Shown: one piece after another, positions 51,760-56,367 of the stretch
How positions within the stretch are numbered: position 1 is the stretch's first letter
How the letters are laid out: each line of letters starts with the position of its first letter
Assembly: GCF_001514215.1 (NCBI RefSeq)
Contig: NZ_KQ948882.1
Coordinates: 1 to 56,367 of the forward strand
From: Streptomyces bungoensis
Lineage (GTDB): Bacteria > Actinomycetota > Actinomycetes > Streptomycetales > Streptomycetaceae
Direction: 5' to 3'
Length of the DNA: 56,367 nt
Notes under the pieces: model-generated
What the model saw: only the letters and a program-made list of their open reading frames with translations
Database searches by the model: none
What the model was told of the DNA's origin: nothing
Position numbers and translations under genes: made by a program

Positions 51760-52041
51760 TCAGCGGCCCTGCGCGTGCCCCCGGGCCCCCTGCGCGTGCC
51801 CCGGGAGGTGCGCCTGCGAGGCCTGGGACTGCTGGGCCGGCGTACCGGACGGCGTGGACAGCGCCGGCATGCCGAGGATCAGTGACCCCACCAGCCCGGC
51901 GACGAGGGTCAGGCCCAGCAGCCAGCGCCCGGCCACCTCGGCCAGGGACGCCCGCGGCCGGGGCGGGGGAGCGACATTGCTGGGGAACCTGTCGGCCTCG
52001 GCCGGGAGGACGGAGGGCACGGACTTGAGCCGACCGAACAT
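51760..52041 (-). CDS. Small single-pass membrane protein
   Basis: The 93-aa product begins MFGRLKSVPSVLPAEADRFPSNVAPP, has one membrane segment (about 38-59, WLLGLTLVAGLVGSLILGMPAL) and ends in a Gln/Ala/His-rich tail (LPGHAQGARGHAQGR). The ATG at 52041 has GGAGACG about 9 bp upstream; an open frame begins at 52107 but its extra 22 residues have no such site. No family recognised. It is divergent from thyX. Confidence 0.6.
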   Translation of the reverse strand: MFGRLKSVPSVLPAEADRFPSNVAPPPRPRASLAEVAGRWLLGLTLVAGLVGSLILGMPALSTPSGTPAQQSQASQAHLPGHAQGARGHAQGR

Positions 52042-52214
52042 CGCGGGTACGTCTCCATTCGGGTCGAACGAGCAGGCCTCGCCGATACAGACGCTCGAGT
52101 GGCGCAAAAGGTGCCCATGTCAGAAAAAATCGTGCGGCAAGGTCACTGTCCGGGACTGTCAGGGGTGCCCCGTACAGTGGGCGCGAACCGCAAGCAGTGA
52201 TGGGAAGGACCCCC

Positions 52215-52943
52215 GTGACCACCCCCGAGTCGCTCACGTTCCGCAGCGATGTCACCGTCGAGCTGGTGAAATCCAGCGCCTCGGACGCCGACGTCCTCTT
52301 CGCCGCCCGCGTCTCCACGGCCGGCGAGCAGTCGCTGGACGAGCTGAAGAAGGACCCCGAGCGCTCCAAGGGCCTGATCAACTACCTGATGCGGGACCGG
52401 CACGGCAGCCCGTTCGAGCACAACTCGATGACGTTCTTCATCAGCGCCCCGATCTTCGTCTTCCGCGAGTTCATGCGGCACCGGGTCGGCTGGTCGTACA
52501 ACGAGGAGTCGGGCCGCTACCGGGAGCTGGAGCCCGTCTTCTACGTCCCCGGCGCCTCCCGCAAGCTCGTGCAGCAGGGCCGCCCGGGCAAGTACGTCTT
52601 CGTCGAGGGCACCCCGGCCCAGCACGAGGCCGTGCGCGGCACCCTTGAGGAGTCCTACGAGCAGGCGTACGCGGCGTACCAGAAGCTGCTGGCCGAGGGG
52701 GTCGCCCGCGAGGTCGCCCGTTCGGTCCTGCCCGTCGGCCTGTTCTCCTCGATGTACGCCACCTGCAACGCCCGCTCCCTGATGCACTTCCTCGGCCTGC
52801 GCACCCAGCACGAGCTGGCCAAGGTGCCGTCCTTCCCGCAGCGGGAGATCGAGATGGTCGGCGAGAGGATGGAGGCGGAGTGGGCGAAGCTCATGCCGCT
52901 GACGTACGCGGCCTTCAACGCGAACGGCCGGGTCGCCCCCTGA
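52215..52943 (+). CDS. thyX: FAD-dependent thymidylate synthase
   Basis: The 242-aa enzyme makes dTMP from dUMP with methylene-tetrahydrofolate and FAD, without needing ThyA. The ThyX signature is Arg88-His89-Arg90 in MRHRVGWSYNEESGRY; between RHR and the Ser are eight residues rather than the usual seven. FFISAPIFVFREF and FPQREIEMVGERMEAEW are the other conserved blocks. I choose GTG at 52215, with GGGAAGGA 5 bp upstream, over an ATG at 52200. dapA follows after a strong hairpin, a linkage usual in actinobacteria. Confidence 0.96.
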   Translation: MTTPESLTFRSDVTVELVKSSASDADVLFAARVSTAGEQSLDELKKDPERSKGLINYLMRDRHGSPFEHNSMTFFISAPIFVFREFMRHRVGWSYNEESGRYRELEPVFYVPGASRKLVQQGRPGKYVFVEGTPAQHEAVRGTLEESYEQAYAAYQKLLAEGVAREVARSVLPVGLFSSMYATCNARSLMHFLGLRTQHELAKVPSFPQREIEMVGERMEAEWAKLMPLTYAAFNANGRVAP

Positions 52944-52984
52944 CGCGGAACGGATGTACGCATCAGCCTGGTGAAGTGTCCGTA

Positions 52985-53014
52985 TTGCAGCATTTAGAGA
53001 AGTTCATCTAGCCT
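52985..53014 (+). promoter_or_regulatory. Candidate dapA promoter
   Basis: TTGCAG at 52985-52990 and TAGCCT at 53009-53014 are 18 bp apart, in an unusually AT-rich patch between thyX and the hairpin at 53023. Transcripts from here would pass through the hairpin before dapA. Confidence 0.4.
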
Positions 53015-53022
53015 GATCAAAC

Positions 53023-53066
53023 GGACCCGGCACTGCTTGAACCCCCGAGCAGGCAGTGCCGGGTCC
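53023..53066 (+). terminator. Hairpin between thyX and dapA (terminator or attenuator)
   Basis: A perfect 14-bp stem (53023-53036 with 53053-53066) whose 16-nt loop can pair further, followed by CCCCTTT. It terminates thyX or, if the promoter at 52985 is real, could attenuate dapA. Confidence 0.75.
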
Positions 53067-53135
53067 CCCCTTTGTCCTGACTTTCCCCGCCCCCGTGGGC
53101 AGACCACCCAGGGCGCACCGAGTAGCGTGTTACCC

Positions 53136-54035
53136 ATGGCTCCGACCTCGACTCCGCAGACCCCCTTCGGGCGGGTCCTCACCGCCATGGTCACGCCCTT
53201 CACGGCGGACGGCGCACTCGACCTCGACGGCGCGCAGCGGCTCGCCGCCCACCTGGTGGACGCAGGCAACGACGGCCTGATCGTCAACGGCACCACCGGC
53301 GAGTCGCCCACGACCAGCGACGCGGAGAAATCGGACCTGGTACGAGCCGTACTGGAGGCGGTCGGCGACCGCGCCCACGTGGTGGCCGGAGTCGGCACCA
53401 ACGACACCCGCCACAGCATCGAACTCGCGCGTGAGGCGGAGCGCGCCGGCGCGCACGGCCTGCTGGTGGTCACGCCGTACTACAACAAGCCCCCTCAGGA
53501 GGGCCTGTACCGGCACTTCACGGCCGTCGCGGACGCCACCGGGCTGCCGGTCATGCTCTACGACATCCCCGGCCGCAGCGGCGTCCCGATCAACACCGAG
53601 ACGCTCGTCCGGCTCGCCGAGCACCCGCGGATCGTCGCCAACAAGGACGCCAAGGGCGACCTCGGCCGCGCGAGCTGGGCCATCGCGCAGTCCGGTCTCG
53701 CCTGGTACTCCGGCGACGACATGCTGAACCTGCCCCTGCTCTCCGTGGGCGCGGTCGGCTTCGTCTCGGTCGTCGGCCACCTCGTCACCCCCGACCTGCG
53801 CGCGCTCATCGACGCGTACGCCGCGGGCGACGTCGTCAAGGCCACCGAGATCCACCAGAAGCTGCTGCCGGTGTACACGGGTATGTTCCGCACCCAGGGC
53901 GTCATGACCGCCAAGGCCGCGCTCGCCCTGCGCGGACTGCCCGCCGGGCCGCTGCGCGCCCCCATGGTCGAGTGCTCGCCCGAGGAGATCGCCCAGCTCA
54001 AGATCGATCTTGCCGCCGGCGGGGTAGAGCTCTGA
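53136..54035 (+). CDS. dapA: 4-hydroxy-tetrahydrodipicolinate synthase
   Basis: The 299-aa enzyme condenses pyruvate with aspartate semialdehyde, the first committed step of diaminopimelate and lysine synthesis. The Schiff-base lysine is Lys170 in RIVANKDAKGD, with Tyr142 in MLYDIPGRSG; the substrate loop NGTTGESPT (51-59) and TPYYNKPPQEGL (113-124) are clear. ATG at 53136 gives the usual length; its ribosome site is weak. The RNase J gene starts 154 bp downstream. Confidence 0.97.
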   Translation: MAPTSTPQTPFGRVLTAMVTPFTADGALDLDGAQRLAAHLVDAGNDGLIVNGTTGESPTTSDAEKSDLVRAVLEAVGDRAHVVAGVGTNDTRHSIELAREAERAGAHGLLVVTPYYNKPPQEGLYRHFTAVADATGLPVMLYDIPGRSGVPINTETLVRLAEHPRIVANKDAKGDLGRASWAIAQSGLAWYSGDDMLNLPLLSVGAVGFVSVVGHLVTPDLRALIDAYAAGDVVKATEIHQKLLPVYTGMFRTQGVMTAKAALALRGLPAGPLRAPMVECSPEEIAQLKIDLAAGGVEL

Positions 54036-54136
54036 CAACAGACTTGGCACCACCCGGACTTCACAACTGAATCCACAACCGCATACAGGGGCCACCGGTG
54101 CCCACACCCACAACGACAACTGCTTCTGCACGAACG

Positions 54137-54176
54137 TCACGCGCGCCACGTGCCCACCGGTACGTGGCGTGTGTGG
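54137..54176 (+). promoter_or_regulatory. Leader hairpin just before the RNase J start
   Basis: A 15-bp stem with some G-U pairs (54137-54151 with 54162-54176), core CGCCACGT/ACGTGGCG, ends 2 bp before the GAGGAG ribosome site at 54179-54184. It may protect the mRNA 5' region or gate translation of the nuclease; it could also be a weak terminator of dapA. Confidence 0.45.
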
Positions 54177-54189
54177 TGAGGAGAGTCTT

Positions 54190-55875
54190 TTGAGTCATCC
54201 GCATCCTGAACTCGGTTCCCCGCCGCCGCTCCCCGAGGGCGGCCTGCGGGTCACGCCGCTCGGCGGTCTCGGCGAGATCGGCCGGAACATGACGGTCTTC
54301 GAGTACGGCGGCCGCCTGCTGATCGTCGACTGCGGGGTGCTCTTCCCCGAGGAGGAGCAGCCCGGAATCGACCTGATCCTGCCGGACTTCTCGTCCATCC
54401 GTGACCGGCTGGACGACATCGAGGGCATCGTCCTCACCCACGGCCACGAGGATCACATCGGCGGCGTCCCCTTCCTGCTCCGCGAGAAGCCGGACATCCC
54501 GCTGATCGGCTCCAAGCTGACCCTGGCCCTCATCGAGGCCAAGCTCCAGGAGCACCGCATCCGCCCGTACACCCTGGAGGTGGCCGAGGGGAACCGCGAG
54601 CGCATCGGACCCTTCGACTGCGAGTTCGTCGCGGTCAACCACTCCATCCCGGACGCCCTGGCGGTCGCCATCCGCACCCCGGCCGGCATGGTCGTGCACA
54701 CCGGCGACTTCAAGATGGACCAGCTCCCGCTGGACAGCCGTCTCACCGACCTGCACGCCTTCGCCCGGCTGAGCGAGGAGGGCATCGACCTCCTGCTCTC
54801 CGACTCCACGAACGCCGAGGTCCCGGGCTTCACCCCGCACGAGCGGGACATCTCCAACGTGCTGCGCCAGGTCTTCGCCGCCGCCGGCAAGCGGATCATC
54901 GTGGCGAGCTTCGCCAGCCACGTCCACCGCATCCAGCAGATCCTGGACGCCGCCCACGAGTACGGCCGCCGGGTCGCCTTCGTCGGCCGCTCCATGGTCC
55001 GCAACATGGGCATCGCGCGGGACCTCGGCTACCTGAAGGTGCCGCCGGGCCTGGTCGTGGACGTCAAGACCCTGGACGACCTCCCGGACCACGAGGTGGT
55101 CCTGGTCTGCACGGGCTCCCAGGGCGAGCCGATGGCGGCCCTCTCCCGGATGGCGAACCGCGACCACCAGATCCGGATCGTCGACGGCGACACGGTGATC
55201 CTGGCGTCGTCCCTGATCCCCGGCAACGAGAACGCCGTGTACCGGGTCATCAACGGCCTGACCCGCTGGGGCGCCAACGTCGTCCACAAGGGCAACGCCA
55301 AGGTGCACGTCTCCGGCCACGCGTCCGCGGGCGAGCTGCTGTACTTCTACAACATCTGCCGCCCGAAGAACCTGATGCCGGTCCACGGCGAATGGCGTCA
55401 CCTGCGGGCCAACGCCGAGCTGGGCGCCCTGACCGGTGTCCCGCACGACCGGATCGTGATCGCCGAGGACGGCGTGGTCGTCGACCTCGTCCAGGGCAAG
55501 GCGAAGATCTCCGGCAAGGTCCAGGCGGGCTACGTCTACGTCGACGGCCTGTCCGTCGGCGACGTCGGCGAGCCGGCCCTGAAGGACCGCAAGATCCTCG
55601 GCGACGAAGGCATCATCTCGGTGTTCGTGGTGGTGGACTCCTCCACCGGCAAGATCACCGGCGGTCCGCACATGCAGGCGCGCGGTTCCGGCATCGAGGA
55701 CTCGGCCTTCGCGGCCGTCATCCCGAAGATCACCGAGGCCCTGGAGCGCTCCGCGCAGGACGGTGTCGTGGAGCCCCACCAGCTCCAGCAGCTGATCCGC
55801 CGGACCCTCGGCAAGTGGGTCTCGGACACGTATCGCCGCAGGCCGATGATCCTGCCGGTGGTCGTGGAGGTCTGA
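54190..55875 (+). CDS. rnj: Ribonuclease J
   Basis: The 561-aa protein is an RNase J: a metallo-beta-lactamase core with His84-Gly-His86-Glu-Asp88-His89 (LTHGHEDHIGG), VVHTGDFKMDQ and LLLSDSTNAEVPG, a beta-CASP insert (ISNVLRQVFAAAGKRIIVASFASHVHRIQQI), the late HVSGHAS and PVHGEWRHL blocks, and a C-terminal domain. It has 5'-3' exonuclease and endonuclease activity on mRNA and rRNA precursors. The start is TTG at 54190 (MSHPHPELGS), a rare codon, with GAGGAG 5 bp before it. It lies just before what looks like an rRNA leader. Confidence 0.96.
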   Translation: MSHPHPELGSPPPLPEGGLRVTPLGGLGEIGRNMTVFEYGGRLLIVDCGVLFPEEEQPGIDLILPDFSSIRDRLDDIEGIVLTHGHEDHIGGVPFLLREKPDIPLIGSKLTLALIEAKLQEHRIRPYTLEVAEGNRERIGPFDCEFVAVNHSIPDALAVAIRTPAGMVVHTGDFKMDQLPLDSRLTDLHAFARLSEEGIDLLLSDSTNAEVPGFTPHERDISNVLRQVFAAAGKRIIVASFASHVHRIQQILDAAHEYGRRVAFVGRSMVRNMGIARDLGYLKVPPGLVVDVKTLDDLPDHEVVLVCTGSQGEPMAALSRMANRDHQIRIVDGDTVILASSLIPGNENAVYRVINGLTRWGANVVHKGNAKVHVSGHASAGELLYFYNICRPKNLMPVHGEWRHLRANAELGALTGVPHDRIVIAEDGVVVDLVQGKAKISGKVQAGYVYVDGLSVGDVGEPALKDRKILGDEGIISVFVVVDSSTGKITGGPHMQARGSGIEDSAFAAVIPKITEALERSAQDGVVEPHQLQQLIRRTLGKWVSDTYRRRPMILPVVVEV

Positions 55876-55906
55876 CGGTCCCACGACCGCTCTACCAGGC
55901 CAACAG

Positions 55907-55946
55907 GGAGCGGGGCACCTCGATTTGCATCGGGGCGCCCCGCTCC
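55907..55946 (+). terminator. Terminator after the RNase J gene
   Basis: An 18-bp stem (55907-55924 with 55929-55946) with one mismatch and one G-U pair and a TTGC loop, 31 bp after the stop. It should stop dapA/rnj transcription from running into the downstream rRNA promoters. Confidence 0.8.
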
Positions 55947-56039
55947 AGTACGTTTACGGCTCCGCCCGAGCGGGAACCCCCAGTGCTTCATGCGCTGGAC
56001 TCCGGTGCCCGGATCGGACGGGAAAACCGACTCAGAACT

Positions 56040-56137
56040 TCTGATAAAGTCGGAACCGCCGGAAAGGAAACCGCGAGAGCGGAAACCTGGAAAGCACCGA
56101 GGAAATCAGGTCGAGAAAAGATCTGATAGAGTCGGAA
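56040..56137 (+). promoter_or_regulatory. Tandem rRNA-type promoter elements
   Basis: The element TCTGATARAGTCGGAA occurs twice, at 56040-56055 and 56122-56137, 82 bp apart. The TGATAA/TGATAG parts look like -10 boxes, and this repeated element is what I recall from tandem rrn promoters of Streptomyces. No clear -35 boxes are seen. The 492-bp stretch from 55876 to the window end holds no gene. Confidence 0.6.
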
Positions 56138-56199
56138 ACGCAAGATCGAAGGGAAGCGCCCGGAGGAAAGCCCGAGAGGGTGAGTACAAAGGAAGCGAC

Positions 56200-56367
56200 C
56201 GTTCCTTGAGAACTCAACAGCGTGCCAAAAATCAACGCCAGATATGTTGATACCCCGTCTCCGGTCATCACGATCGGGACGAGGTTCCTTTGAAGAAAAA
56301 CACAGCGAGGACGCTGTGAACCATCGGACTATTCCTCCGGTGGTTCCGCTCTCGTGGTGTAGACCGC
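56200..56367 (+). promoter_or_regulatory. rRNA operon leader (upstream of 16S rRNA)
   Basis: The segment contains TTGAGAACTCAA (56206-56217, a perfect palindrome) followed by CAGCGTGCC, then AATCAACGCCAGATATGTTG, a second CCTTTGAAGAAAAACAC near 56288, and AGCGAGGACGCTGTGAAC. This order matches the conserved leader of Streptomyces 16S rRNA genes as I remember it; mycobacterial leaders carry the related TTTGAGAACTCAA antitermination element. The 16S gene itself is not in the window. Confidence 0.75.

Noticed and set aside
55925..55954. TTGCAT/TACGTT as an rRNA promoter
   Set aside because: The -35 candidate falls in the loop and stem of the strong RNase J terminator and the match is poor.

Overview
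The window is high-GC chromosomal DNA from an actinomycete, almost certainly a Streptomyces. The evidence is strong G/C at third codon positions, frequent GTG starts, and a gene order that matches from memory the conserved core stretch of Streptomyces chromosomes: proS, rimP-nusA-ylxR-infB-rbfA-truB-ribF, an ESX locus, rpsO-pnp, dapB, thyX, dapA, RNase J, then an rRNA operon. No search was run. Every family call comes from reading the translations.

Layout. 1-8.7 kb: the tail of an upstream gene (probably ispG), a PAS-GAF-PP2C (SpoIIE-type) phosphatase, two GNAT acetyltransferases, prolyl-tRNA synthetase, a TPR protein, a kinase-fold protein that has lost its catalytic residues, and a ferritin-like/lipoprotein pair. 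8.9-15.9 kb: the translation/transcription cluster rimP, nusA, ylxR, infB, DUF503, rbfA, truB. Strong hairpins follow infB and truB, and a run of three overlapping tiny ORFs lies in the infB leader. 16.2-21.5 kb: a very large gene with a degenerate trypsin-like domain and a P-loop NTPase, carrying an in-frame 42-bp minisatellite, sits between truB and ribF.

21.5-44.9 kb is a type VII (ESX) secretion locus. It holds an EspI-like MinD/ParA ATPase, an unknown protein, EccE, EccB, two mycosins, two WXG100 proteins, EccC and EccD. EccA is absent. Inside it (30.1-36.7 kb) is a less uniform cargo segment. On the minus strand are a 155-aa helical protein, a 756-aa LXG-like protein and a membrane-protein gene that looks frameshifted. 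On the plus strand are a 152-aa helical protein and a 600-aa protein with a helical head and a Pro/Gly/Arg-rich tail. This segment is the best candidate for poorly described biology: it looks like substrate/partner modules of the secretion system.

44.9-56.4 kb returns to housekeeping: a DUF397 protein, rpsO, pnp, an M16 protease, dapB, a small membrane protein, a PH-like membrane protein, a small membrane protein, thyX, dapA and RNase J. The last ~490 bp is gene-free and has the look of a Streptomyces rRNA operon promoter and leader region; 16S rRNA should start just past the edge. S15, PNPase and RNase J place several RNA-metabolism genes together. DapA and DapB serve diaminopimelate/lysine synthesis and ThyX makes dTMP.
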